A DNA stretch of 8,950 nt, from positions 1 to 8,950 of the forward strand of contig CAZGVW010000064.1 of assembly GCA_964529265.1 (NCBI GenBank), given 5' to 3'. The position numbers were made by a program, and so were the translations under genes. How positions within the stretch are numbered: position 1 is the stretch's first letter; each line of letters begins with the position of its first letter. This document shows positions 1 through 6,962 of this stretch, piece by piece. The notes beneath the pieces are model-generated. The model made no database searches, had not been told where the DNA came from, and saw nothing but the letters and a program-made list of their open reading frames with translations. The stretch comes from CAZGVW01 sp964529265 (lineage in GTDB: Bacteria; Planctomycetota; Phycisphaerae; Phycisphaerales; UBA1924).

Positions 1-681
1 AGAACGTCGCTGATCGGCTGCACCTTGAACGAGATCGACGCCGTCAAGGTGGTGCTGCCTGAATTGCGCCGTCAGCCCGTCGACGAGATCCTCATCGTCG
101 ATGGCGGATCGACCGACGGGACGATCGAATGGTGCGGCGCGAACGGCTTCCGCGTCATCGACCATCGGGCCGGCGGCTACGGCAGTTCGATCCGGGCCGG
201 CGTCCAGGCGGCGAGTGGCGACGTGATCATCGAGTTCCCGCCTGACGGCAACTCCCTTCCTGATCGGATTCCGGCGCTGCTCGACACGATCCGTCAGGGT
301 CACGACTTCGTCATCGTGTCGCGCTACAAGGACGGCGCCCGCAGCCTCGACGATGACTTCATGACCGCTATTGGCAACAAGCTTTTCACGCTCATGACCA
401 ACCGGTTGTTCGGCACGGCCTACACCGACGTGCTGGTGGGATACCGCGCCTACCGGCGCACGGTGTTCGAGCAGATCGCCTGGGATGCGTCGGGACTGAG
501 CTGGCCGCTTCAGAGCGCCGTCCGGTTCGCGCAGCTGCCGGGGATCCGAATCGGCGAGATCGGGGGCGACGAGCCACCCCGGATCGGCGGCCAGCGGAAG
601 ATGCGAATCTTCGCGACCGGCTGGGAGATTCTCACCTTGCTCGTGCGGGAGTACCGCCGCATGAAGCGGGCGGCGCGGTAG
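1..681 (+). CDS. GT2 family glycosyltransferase, polyprenyl-phosphate sugar synthase-like (5' partial)
   Basis: Cytoplasmic GT-A fold glycosyltransferase of family 2, closest in look to DPM1-type enzymes that move a sugar from a nucleotide donor to polyprenyl phosphate. The frame is open from base 1, and the first codons already form the first beta strand of the fold (SLIGCTLNEIDAV). The true start is therefore upstream of the window; a TTG at 25 would cut this strand and is not a credible start. Counting codons from base 1, the nucleotide-binding motif VDGGSTDGT is at 33-41. The place of the usual metal-binding DXD holds D82-G83-N84 (PPDGNS), and SRYKDGARS and an EPPRIGGQRK block follow. There is no C-terminal TM pair, unlike GtrB-type members. 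It lies 19 bp before a GT-C-type gene, so the two are probably one transcript that makes and then uses a lipid-linked sugar (inference). It is paralogous to the minus-strand gene 2719-3411. The family call is firm; the sugar and lipid acceptor are unknown. Confidence 0.93.
   Translation, partial: RTSLIGCTLNEIDAVKVVLPELRRQPVDEILIVDGGSTDGTIEWCGANGFRVIDHRAGGYGSSIRAGVQAASGDVIIEFPPDGNSLPDRIPALLDTIRQGHDFVIVSRYKDGARSLDDDFMTAIGNKLFTLMTNRLFGTAYTDVLVGYRAYRRTVFEQIAWDASGLSWPLQSAVRFAQLPGIRIGEIGGDEPPRIGGQRKMRIFATGWEILTLLVREYRRMKRAAR
97..136 (+). repeat. Inverted paralogous segment, copy 1 (within left GT2)
   Basis: This 40 nt segment encodes the conserved nucleotide-binding loop (VDGGSTDGTIEWC). It matches the reverse complement of 3261-3300 at 37 of 40 positions by direct comparison, including an uninterrupted 14 nt core. 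It is the best conserved DNA stretch I found between the two GT2 paralogues. Confidence 0.8.
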
Positions 682-685
682 GTCA

Positions 686-693
686 GGCAGGAC
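686..693 (+). promoter_or_regulatory. Ribosome binding site for the 701 start
   Basis: A purine-rich AGGCAGGA stretch lies 7 nt before the ATG at 701, between the stop of the upstream glycosyltransferase and the next gene. It supports 701 as the start. The match to the Shine-Dalgarno core is partial. Confidence 0.45.
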
Positions 694-700
694 CAGACCC

Positions 701-2707
701 ATGAGGCGCGCGTTGGCGCTGTTTGCGCTCGCCATGGCCGGCCAGGCGTGTGCGCTGCTCCTCATCGATGTTCGTCCGTACGCGGTCTTTCAGCATTACG
801 TCTCCTGGCCGGTGCTGCTGAGCAACCCGCCCCTGGCGGCCTGGGGCGTTCTGGCGCACGCCGTCATCGTGGGCGCGCTCGCATGGCGGTGGCGGACCCG
901 GCTGCGTGCGCTTCTGACTGGAGTGTTCCCGGGTCGAGCCTTGCTGTGGCTCGCGGCCGGCACCGGCGCCGCGCTTGTCGTGCCGGCGGTGAGTGTCGCT
1001 CACGTTGCGGGCGAGCTGTTGACGGCAGGGCTCGTCAGCGTCATTGCCGCCCTGACGCTGCTGCTCGGCGCCCTTGCGATTTCAGATCAGACGCTCGGAA
1101 GGGCGACGTCCTGGATCGGCGCGCGACTGACGTTGCGATCGCCGGACGCGACCGAGCGCCGATGGGACCGACAACTGCCGTTCGTCGTCGCCGCATCGGT
1201 GACGATCGCCGCGGCGGTGTCGAACGTGGTCGTGCTCGAGCGGCTGCCGCACATCGACGACAGCGTGTCGAATCTCTTTCAGGCCAAGTACTTCTCCCTT
1301 GGGCAGTTGTACTTGCCGGCGCCGCCAGACGCCGAGTCGTTCCGGATGGATCTCACGGTCGTGCGCGACGGCAAGTGGTTTGGCTATGCCTTTCCGGGCT
1401 GGCCCGCCGTGCTGGCCATCGGCGTCGCGACAGGCGTCCCCTGGCTGATCAATCCGCTGCTGGGAGGTGTGCTGGTTCTGCTCGGACATGCGTGGCTCCT
1501 GCGCAGGTGGGGCCGCGGCACCGCGAACGTCGCAATCCTGTTGCTGACTTCCTCCCCCTGGCTCATCTTCACGTCCGCAGAATTCATGAGCCATCCGCTC
1601 ACGGCGGTGCTGGTCATCGGCGCGCTGCTCGCGTTCGACCGGGCCACGGAGAACGGCGCGCGCGCACGTTGGGCCGTACTCGCCGGGCTGGCGACAGGGG
1701 CATGCGCGTTGACACGGACATTCGACGCGATCCTGCTGGTGTCGGCACTGGGATGCATCGCTCTCGTCGATCGCAAGTTGACGCGCGCCTGGCGGCCCAT
1801 CGCCATTGCGGCAATGGTCGCGGCCGCCGTAGGAGCGCTCAACCTGCCGTACAACCACGTCGTCACGGGCCAGGCCACGTACCCCGCCCATGTCGCCTGG
1901 GCCGACGGCCGCTACGGGCCGGGGGTGGACGTGATCGGGTTTGGACCGAAGGTGGGCATCGATCGATGGCCCAACCTCGATCCACTTCCGGGCCACGGAC
2001 CTGCGGACGTTGCGCTGAACCTGAACAAGAACCTGTTCATGACGAACGCGGACCTTTTCGGGTGGGCCACCGGATCGCTCGTGTTCGTCTGGCTGGCGAT
2101 CGGGTTCGGCGGTTGGTCCCGCCGCAACGCGCCGTTGCTGATTCTGCCGGCGACGTTCGCGGCGGGCTACAGCTTGTTCTGGTTCAGTGGCGGACCCGAC
2201 CTCGGCGCGCGCTATTGGTACCCACTGCTGGTACCGCTGGCGGCCTTTGCGGCGCGAGGCATCGGCACGTTCGCCGACCGGACGGAGCAACGCGGCGCCA
2301 TGGCGCACGCTCGGGCGCGCGTGGCCGCGGCCATCCTGGTGGCAAGTCTTGGTGCCCTGGCGACGACGCTGCCCTGGCGCGCGGGTTCGAAGTACTACCG
2401 GTATCGCGGGATCAGCGGAGAGGTTCGCGCCCTCGCCGCGTCCGCCGGAATCCAAGAGGCACTGGTCTTCGTGCGTGTCGACGAGCGTGCCGACTACCAG
2501 TCTGCCTTCAGCCTGAATCCACGTTCCCTCGAGGAACCCGGGACGATTTACGCCCTGGATGCGGGGCCCGCGCACCGCGCGGCGCTGATGGGGCGGTTCC
2601 CCGGACGCCCTGTCTGGGTGATCGGGCGCACGGCGCCCGGCGCCGATGGGGCGCGGCCGTGGGACGTGCTCGAGCGGCCCGGAGCCGCGGGTACGGTCCA
2701 GAAGTAA
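701..2707 (+). CDS. Large multi-TM GT-C-type glycosyltransferase-like membrane protein
   Basis: A 668-residue integral membrane protein with the layout of GT-C enzymes (ArnT/PMT/GT39-like), which transfer sugars from polyprenyl-phosphate donors on the outer face of the inner membrane. Hydrophobic segments lie near residues 5-24, 45-62, 80-100, 103-128 and 160-180, with more between about 233 and 545. After the fifth segment an acidic loop carries I185-D186-D187, where GT-C enzymes keep their catalytic acidic residues. This is followed by a GYAFPGWPAVLA segment (about 228-239) like the PGWP stretch of GT39-like proteins, EFMSHP at 294-299 and a TRTFDA segment near 340. The last ~115 residues are soluble and probably extracytoplasmic. 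It starts 19 bp after the GT2 gene and has a weak SD. Its 3' end is 11 bp from that of the minus-strand GT2, with no evident hairpin terminator between them. GT-C membership rests on architecture and motifs; catalytic activity and substrate are inferred. Confidence 0.82.
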   Translation: MRRALALFALAMAGQACALLLIDVRPYAVFQHYVSWPVLLSNPPLAAWGVLAHAVIVGALAWRWRTRLRALLTGVFPGRALLWLAAGTGAALVVPAVSVAHVAGELLTAGLVSVIAALTLLLGALAISDQTLGRATSWIGARLTLRSPDATERRWDRQLPFVVAASVTIAAAVSNVVVLERLPHIDDSVSNLFQAKYFSLGQLYLPAPPDAESFRMDLTVVRDGKWFGYAFPGWPAVLAIGVATGVPWLINPLLGGVLVLLGHAWLLRRWGRGTANVAILLLTSSPWLIFTSAEFMSHPLTAVLVIGALLAFDRATENGARARWAVLAGLATGACALTRTFDAILLVSALGCIALVDRKLTRAWRPIAIAAMVAAAVGALNLPYNHVVTGQATYPAHVAWADGRYGPGVDVIGFGPKVGIDRWPNLDPLPGHGPADVALNLNKNLFMTNADLFGWATGSLVFVWLAIGFGGWSRRNAPLLILPATFAAGYSLFWFSGGPDLGARYWYPLLVPLAAFAARGIGTFADRTEQRGAMAHARARVAAAILVASLGALATTLPWRAGSKYYRYRGISGEVRALAASAGIQEALVFVRVDERADYQSAFSLNPRSLEEPGTIYALDAGPAHRAALMGRFPGRPVWVIGRTAPGADGARPWDVLERPGAAGTVQK

Positions 2708-2718
2708 CGTCGAGGCGA

Positions 2719-3411
2719 TCAGCGTGTGCGGCGGACCGGGCGAACGTACTCGCGGGCGATCATCTTCAACAGCTCCAGACCCGTATAGATGTTGTGCGCC
2801 TTGCGGACGCCGCCGATCCGCTTCGGCTCGTTCGCGCCGACTTCGGCCACGCGATACCCGTACTTGACGAACTGGATGGACCCTTGCGTGGGAAACGTCA
2901 GCCCGTCCTCATCGACCTGCATGGTGCGGAAGGCCGAGATGCGATACGCGCGAAATCCCATCATCGCGTCGGTGTACGAGGCATGAAACAGCACGTTGAC
3001 GAGCTTGGTGAAACACCAGTTGCCGAACCTCGTGATGAGCGTGTCGTCGTCGCTCCGGGCGCCGTCGAGGTAACGCGAACCCACCACCAGGTCGTAGCCG
3101 TCAGACACCTTGTCGATCAATCGAGGAATCGCAGCGGGGTCGGAATTGCCGTCCGCCATGAACTCGATGACGTACTCACTGCGGGCAATCTCCATGACTT
3201 CGCGCATGGCCGCACCATAGCCGCGCCGGCGTTGCCTCAAGACCCGGAACCCGTGAGCCTCGCACCACTCGATAGTCCCGTCGGTCGAGCCGCCATCGAC
3301 GACGATGATCTCGTCGACCCAGGCGGGGTCGATGCGGGGCAGGACGACTTGAACAGCCTCGATTTCGTTCAGCGCCAGTATCGCCAGTGTCGTGGAGGGA
3401 CGAGTGGGCAT
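2719..3411 (-). CDS. GT2 family glycosyltransferase, polyprenyl-phosphate sugar synthase-like
   Basis: A complete 230-residue GT-A fold family 2 glycosyltransferase, expected to act on the cytoplasmic membrane face and charge polyprenyl phosphate with a sugar (DPM1-like, inferred). Visible parts are strand 1 with ALNEIEAVQVVLP (13-25), the nucleotide-binding VVDGGSTDGT (37-46), the D87-G88-N89 motif in MADGNS at the DXD position, SRYLDGARS (112-120), MGFRAYR (151-157) and NEPKRIGGVRK (194-204). It lacks C-terminal TM helices, so membrane contact must be peripheral. The ATG at 3411 is the natural start, because strand 1 follows 8 residues later. No SD is visible in the 14 bp that separate it from the upstream GT-C gene, so translation is probably coupled. 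By eye about half of its residues match the partial GT2 at the left edge. The pair looks like an old duplication that now lies in inverted orientation. Confidence 0.95.
   Translation of the reverse strand: MPTRPSTTLAILALNEIEAVQVVLPRIDPAWVDEIIVVDGGSTDGTIEWCEAHGFRVLRQRRRGYGAAMREVMEIARSEYVIEFMADGNSDPAAIPRLIDKVSDGYDLVVGSRYLDGARSDDDTLITRFGNWCFTKLVNVLFHASYTDAMMGFRAYRISAFRTMQVDEDGLTFPTQGSIQFVKYGYRVAEVGANEPKRIGGVRKAHNIYTGLELLKMIAREYVRPVRRTR
3261..3300 (-). repeat. Inverted paralogous segment, copy 2 (within minus-strand GT2)
   Basis: This is the partner of 97-136 in opposite orientation, 37 of 40 nt identical. It lies in the VDGGSTDGT loop of the second GT2. The two copies are about 3.1 kb apart, so recombination between them could invert the DNA between (inference). 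Confidence 0.8.
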
Positions 3412-3425
3412 CGCGAAGCGGGACG

Positions 3426-4952
3426 TCAGTGGCGCGCGGCGATGGCCACCTGTGGCCCAACCGCGGTGACCGTGAAGCCTGTATAGCGATTGTCCGCGCC
3501 CGGGCGCACGCTATAGGCGCGCGGGTCGGGCACGACGTAGAAGCTCGACCACGATCGGACCTCCTGCCACGTCGCCTGACGCGGCCCGTCGAAGAACCTC
3601 CGGTAGGCCCGAGCCAGATCGCGGGAGACGATCCGCATGGGACTCGGATGCGGGACGTCGTCGATTTCGAAGTCGAGCAGCACGAGGCGCGATCGCAGGT
3701 CAGGCGCGTACCGCCACATCACGTCGAGCCCGTGCGCGACCTCGAACACCACGGGATCGTTGCCGGGAAGCTCCCGGAGCACGGTGATCATCGCGTCGGT
3801 CTGCTGGTCCTGCCAGCGTGCCTGGTTCGCGTGTCGCCGCAGGACATTCGTGCTCGTGACGATCAAGGCAGCCATGATCACCACCGCTCCCCATCGCGGA
3901 AGCCGCGCCACGCCCCAGGCGACCGCCGGCGCCAGCGCGGCAATGGCCGCGATCGCGTATCGGGGCGTCAGCGCCGGCTGAATCAGCAGAGAGAGGACGA
4001 CCAGCGCCGGGACCAGCACGCTCAGGGTTGTCAGGAGAATCAGCGCGGATGGCGGCGCCGCGGCCGGTGGTGTCGCAGCCCGACCCCCGGTGAGCATCCA
4101 TCTCACGCACAGCACGCCCCAGATCAGGAGAAACACGGCGGCGAGGTATTCCGGAACCAGGACGTAGCCGGCCGTATCTGCGGCGCGGGACCACGAGAAC
4201 TCGGGCTCCCAGGTCTTGATCGTCACCGCCGCGCGTTGCGGTCCGAGGGCCAGCCACCATAGCCCAGGCAGCACGACCGGTCCGGCCAGCGCCGGCCACA
4301 GTGCGCGCCATCGTCGAAACACAACTGCGCTCGCAGCGAGCACGATGGCCCACACGACAACGCCAAACAGATGGATGGCGCAGAGTGCGAGGGCGGCAAG
4401 CGCGAGTCCGACACCGGTTCGCCGCTCGTTCGGTCGCGTCTGGCGGCGATCGATCGCAAGGCAGAACCATACGGCCGCCGCCAGGAACGGCCCGTGGAAC
4501 CGGGCGTCGAAGGCGTGGGTCAGGACCAGAGGATGCGCCCAGACTGCGAGAGCTCCAGCGAACGCGGCAGCGGGGGCTACGGCGCGACGGAGGAGCACGT
4601 ACACCCCGACCATCGCGAGGACGATGAAGCCGAGAGAGCCAGACCTAAGGAACACCTCCGACGGGTCGCCGAACGGGATGCTCAGCAACCGCATCAGGAG
4701 CGCGTAGGTCGGCATGCTGTCCATGCCCCCATGGATGGCCCGCAGCGCGTGGGCCAGGCTTGGATCGGCGACGATCGCGTACGTGTACAGCTCGTCGACC
4801 CAGAAGTTCCTGGACAAGAGAGAGAACCCGTCGATGGCAATGAGTTGAAGAGCCATCAGAGCGACCACTGCTGACGTCGCCAGGATGCCTTCGCGGAATG
4901 TCACGGGCGCTCTGCCTTGACTGGCGTCGCCGGGATCAACAGGGCGCGACAT
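3426..4952 (-). CDS. GT39-like (GT-C) membrane glycosyltransferase
   Basis: A 508-residue polytopic membrane protein of the ArnT/PMT-like GT-C class, expected to move a sugar from a polyprenyl-phosphate donor to an acceptor on the outer face. After the first TM helix (about 22-41) comes FWVDELYTY with D53-E54. This is the WxDE acidic motif of the first extracytoplasmic loop that is hallmark and catalytic in GT39-like enzymes. A GGMDSMPTYALLMRL segment (75-89) corresponds to the usual 'PPLYYLLL' stretch, and FDARFHGP (148-155) to the EARMY-like motif of this group. About ten hydrophobic segments run to about residue 380, then a ~120-residue soluble C-terminal domain follows. The ATG at 4952 has only a distant GAGG (about 16 nt upstream). 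A GTG at 4904 (codon 17), with AAGG upstream, is a possible alternative start that would remove a short polar N-terminus. It is probably co-transcribed with the GT2 that begins 14 bp after its stop, mirroring the plus-strand pair. Confidence 0.88.
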   Translation of the reverse strand: MSRPVDPGDASQGRAPVTFREGILATSAVVALMALQLIAIDGFSLLSRNFWVDELYTYAIVADPSLAHALRAIHGGMDSMPTYALLMRLLSIPFGDPSEVFLRSGSLGFIVLAMVGVYVLLRRAVAPAAAFAGALAVWAHPLVLTHAFDARFHGPFLAAAVWFCLAIDRRQTRPNERRTGVGLALAALALCAIHLFGVVVWAIVLAASAVVFRRWRALWPALAGPVVLPGLWWLALGPQRAAVTIKTWEPEFSWSRAADTAGYVLVPEYLAAVFLLIWGVLCVRWMLTGGRAATPPAAAPPSALILLTTLSVLVPALVVLSLLIQPALTPRYAIAAIAALAPAVAWGVARLPRWGAVVIMAALIVTSTNVLRRHANQARWQDQQTDAMITVLRELPGNDPVVFEVAHGLDVMWRYAPDLRSRLVLLDFEIDDVPHPSPMRIVSRDLARAYRRFFDGPRQATWQEVRSWSSFYVVPDPRAYSVRPGADNRYTGFTVTAVGPQVAIAARH

Positions 4953-4978
4953 CGGTCCGCGTACGCTACCTCAACTTC

Positions 4979-4987
4979 CACGAACGG
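4979..4987 (+). promoter_or_regulatory. Candidate operator half-site, left copy (CACGAACGG)
   Basis: CACGAACGG here is the exact reverse complement of CCGTTCGTG at 5052-5060. The centres of the two 9-mers are 73 bp apart, close to seven helical turns. Both lie in the divergent intergenic region between the GT-C gene and the sulfatase-fold gene. A shared regulator site or a DNA loop is conceivable, but the repeat is short and could be chance. Confidence 0.35.
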
Positions 4988-5019
4988 CGCCAGAAAGGGA
5001 GACGTCAGCCAGGACGTGA

Positions 5020-5035
5020 CCCGATCTCGATCGGG
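5020..5035. promoter_or_regulatory. Perfect 7+2+7 dyad, candidate operator
   Basis: CCCGATC-TC-GATCGGG is a perfect inverted repeat with 7 nt arms and a 2 nt centre, near the middle of the 139 bp divergent intergenic region. It lies about 13 nt upstream of the candidate -35 of the plus-strand gene. The short centre suits a dimeric regulator better than an RNA hairpin. No regulator gene lies in the window. Confidence 0.45.
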
Positions 5036-5044
5036 GCTGGGCTC

Positions 5045-5060
5045 ACGGTGACCGTTCGTG
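5045..5060 (+). promoter_or_regulatory. Palindrome plus right copy of the 9-mer at the -35 region
   Basis: ACGGT-G-ACCGT (5045-5055) is a perfect short palindrome. It runs into CCGTTCGTG (5052-5060), the inverted partner of 4979-4987. Both overlap the candidate -35, where a repressor would block RNA polymerase (inference). Confidence 0.35.
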
Positions 5061-5075
5061 CGGTGGGTGTACACT
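5048..5075 (+). promoter_or_regulatory. Candidate sigma-70 type promoter for the sulfatase-fold gene
   Basis: A GTGACC (5048-5053, 4 of 6 to TTGACA), a 16 nt spacer and TACACT (5070-5075, 4 of 6 to TATAAT) make a plausible promoter. The predicted transcript start near 5082 would leave only about 9-10 nt before the ATG at 5092. No SD precedes that ATG, so the mRNA could be nearly leaderless. The -35 element is overlapped by the ACGGT-G-ACCGT palindrome (5045-5055) and by the right copy of the 9-mer (5052-5060), and the -10 by GTGTACAC (5067-5074). No equally good promoter was seen for the minus-strand genes. Confidence 0.4.
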
Positions 5076-5091
5076 CCGACTCACCGCGCCG

Positions 5092-6960
5092 ATGGCTTAC
5101 GAATCTGCCACTGTGAATTCGCTGCGCCCGTTCGACTTCGTGCGCATCTCGTTGTGGGCTGGCGGCCTCACCGGCCTCGTTGAAGTATCGCTGCTGGCCG
5201 TCAAGAAGTACTACCTGGGGTACATGATCAAGGTCGGGGTCGACGCGGTCTGGCTGGCGCCGCTGGCAGACGCCGCGCTGTTCGCGGTCCCAGGGGTCGT
5301 CGCCGCGCTGGTTTGGGCGTGGCGTCCCAGCCGGTGGGTGCTGCAGGTCACGCTGGCGAGCGTCGTGTTTCTATCGGCGCTCGCCGTGCTGCTGCTGGAG
5401 AGCCAGGTCGCGTTGTACGCGAAGCTGATCGTGGCGGCTGGCGTTGCCGTCCAGGCCGCGCGTGTCCTGGCGCGGCGTGCGGTTGCGGTCCAGCGAATCG
5501 TTCGGCGGACCCTTCCGTGGCTCGCCGTGAGCGTCCTGCTGCTGGCCGCCGGCGCCTACTGGTGGCAGTCGTCGAGCCACAAGCAGGCCGTGGCTGGACT
5601 CCCACCTGCGCCTGCGCGCGCACCCAACGTCCTTCTGATTGTTCTCGATACCGTTCGGGCCAGGAGCCTGAGCCTCTATGGCTACCAGCGGCCGACGACG
5701 CCGAATCTCGACCGGTGGGCGCCGGGCGCCGTCGTCTTCGATCGCGCGGTTGCGCCGTCCTCGTGGACGTTCCCTTCGCACGCGACGATGTTCACCGGCC
5801 GCTGGCCTCACGAGCTGTCCGCCGACTGGCACACGCCGCTGGACGCGCGATACCCGACGCTCGCCGAGGTCCTGCGCAATCGGGGCTACCTGACCGCGGG
5901 CTTTTCCGCCAACCTGTTCTACTGCACGTCGGAGTTCGGTCTGGCCAGGGGATTCGTGTACTACGAGGACTACCCGGTGTCGGTGAGCCAGGCGCTGGTG
6001 AGCACGGCGATCGGACGCGAGCTCATTTCATTCTCGCTCAACGAGGACTTCGCGTTCCGGTTTCGCGGGTGGATCGGCTACGACGAAATTCCGGGCCGGA
6101 AGAGCGCCGCCGAGATCAACGACAACTTCCTGCGCTGGCTCGCGCGCCAGGACGGCGACCGGCCGTTCTTCGCGTTCCTGAACTATCTCGACGCCCATCA
6201 GCCGTTCCTGCCACCGCCGCCATTCGACGCGACGTTTCGCGAAGCCGGGTCGCGTGGGGATCCCCGGCACTGGTGGAACCGGCAATGGTCTCCACAGGAT
6301 TTGAAGACCGAGACGGACTCCTACGACGGGGCCATCGCGTACATCGACCACCAGATCGGACGGCTGCTCGACGACCTCCGGCGACGGGCCGTGCTCGACG
6401 ACACGGTGGTCATCATCACGTCAGACCATGGCGAGCATCTCGGCGAGCGCGGCTTCATGCGCCATGGAAACACGCTGTATCCGGAGGTGCTGCACGTTCC
6501 GCTCATGATTCTGCTCCCCGAGGGCCTGAAGGCCGGCGTCAGAGTCGCCGATCCCGTGTCCCTCCGTGACATCCCGGCCACGGTGCTGTCGGTGGTCAAA
6601 GCCGAATGCGAGGGGTGCATGCCGGGCGAATCGCTCGCGAGCCACTGGGCGCCGGAGGGGACGCCGGCGAGCCGCCCGGCCGGGTCGCCGGCATTCGCGG
6701 AGTTGAAGCAGGGTATTCGGATTCCGGATCGGTATCCCAACGCGAAGGGCGACCTCTATTCCCTCTTCGCCCACGGCATGCACTACATCGTCAACAGCAG
6801 TGGGCACGAGGAGCTGTACGACTTCCCCGCGGACCCGGCGGAGGCGCAGAACCTTGCCGGAACACCCGGTCAGACAGCCCTCCTCGAACAGCTCAGAGCG
6901 CGGCTGTCGATCCTGCGGCAGGCCTCCGTTCGTACGACAAGTGGCGCCAACGGTCGCTGA
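5092..6960 (+). CDS. Five-TM membrane-anchored sulfatase-like (alkaline phosphatase superfamily) hydrolase/transferase
   Basis: A 622-residue inner-membrane enzyme with five N-terminal TM segments (about 17-37, 52-76, 82-102, 105-125, 140-158) and a catalytic domain from about 178 that should face the periplasm. Sulfatase/AP-fold motifs are all present: NVLLIVLDTVRA with metal ligand D186, the nucleophile segment SWTFPSHATMFTG, LDAHQPF with H369, TSDHGEHLGERG with D445-H446, and RHG with H458. At the nucleophile position it has T226 (T-F-P-S-H), where true sulfatases have the formylglycine-forming C/S-x-P-S-R. This resembles the Thr nucleophile of nucleotide pyrophosphatases (TFPN) and argues for phospho-ester hydrolysis or transfer rather than formylglycine-dependent desulfation. 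The 5-TM plus catalytic layout recalls LtaS and EptA, although the motifs are sulfatase-like. No SD is seen before the ATG; a GTG at 5113 is an alternative start. It lies alone on the plus strand after a divergent promoter region. The fold is sure, the substrate unknown. Confidence 0.92.
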   Translation: MAYESATVNSLRPFDFVRISLWAGGLTGLVEVSLLAVKKYYLGYMIKVGVDAVWLAPLADAALFAVPGVVAALVWAWRPSRWVLQVTLASVVFLSALAVLLLESQVALYAKLIVAAGVAVQAARVLARRAVAVQRIVRRTLPWLAVSVLLLAAGAYWWQSSSHKQAVAGLPPAPARAPNVLLIVLDTVRARSLSLYGYQRPTTPNLDRWAPGAVVFDRAVAPSSWTFPSHATMFTGRWPHELSADWHTPLDARYPTLAEVLRNRGYLTAGFSANLFYCTSEFGLARGFVYYEDYPVSVSQALVSTAIGRELISFSLNEDFAFRFRGWIGYDEIPGRKSAAEINDNFLRWLARQDGDRPFFAFLNYLDAHQPFLPPPPFDATFREAGSRGDPRHWWNRQWSPQDLKTETDSYDGAIAYIDHQIGRLLDDLRRRAVLDDTVVIITSDHGEHLGERGFMRHGNTLYPEVLHVPLMILLPEGLKAGVRVADPVSLRDIPATVLSVVKAECEGCMPGESLASHWAPEGTPASRPAGSPAFAELKQGIRIPDRYPNAKGDLYSLFAHGMHYIVNSSGHEELYDFPADPAEAQNLAGTPGQTALLEQLRARLSILRQASVRTTSGANGR

Positions 6961-6962
6961 CT

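Noticed and set aside
25..27. TTG as the start of the left GT2
   Set aside because: It would remove most of the first beta strand of the GT-A fold. The frame is open from base 1 and matches the paralogue there, so the gene begins outside the window.
1082..2575. A 497-codon minus-strand ORF opposite the large GT-C gene
   Set aside because: Its composition is typical of antisense shadow (many Arg, Gln, His, Gly), it has no TM or domain pattern, and the plus-strand frame has clear GT-C motifs.
2700..2720. Intrinsic terminator between the convergent genes
   Set aside because: No inverted repeat followed by a T run was found in or near the 11 bp gap.
748..3486. A 912-codon plus-strand ORF overlapping the GT-C gene and running antisense through the second GT2
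   Set aside because: It is Arg/Ala/Gly-rich with no recognisable motifs, and it crosses two well-supported genes in other frames. Long open wrong frames are common in high-GC DNA.
3387..4262. A 291-codon plus-strand ORF opposite the GT39-like gene
   Set aside because: It is Arg/His-rich without motifs, while the minus frame carries the WxDE motif and regular TM helices.
5092..6960. Annotation as a formylglycine sulfatase
   Set aside because: The C/S-x-P-S-R motif is absent; T-F-P-S-H is present instead. Only the fold-level call is supported.
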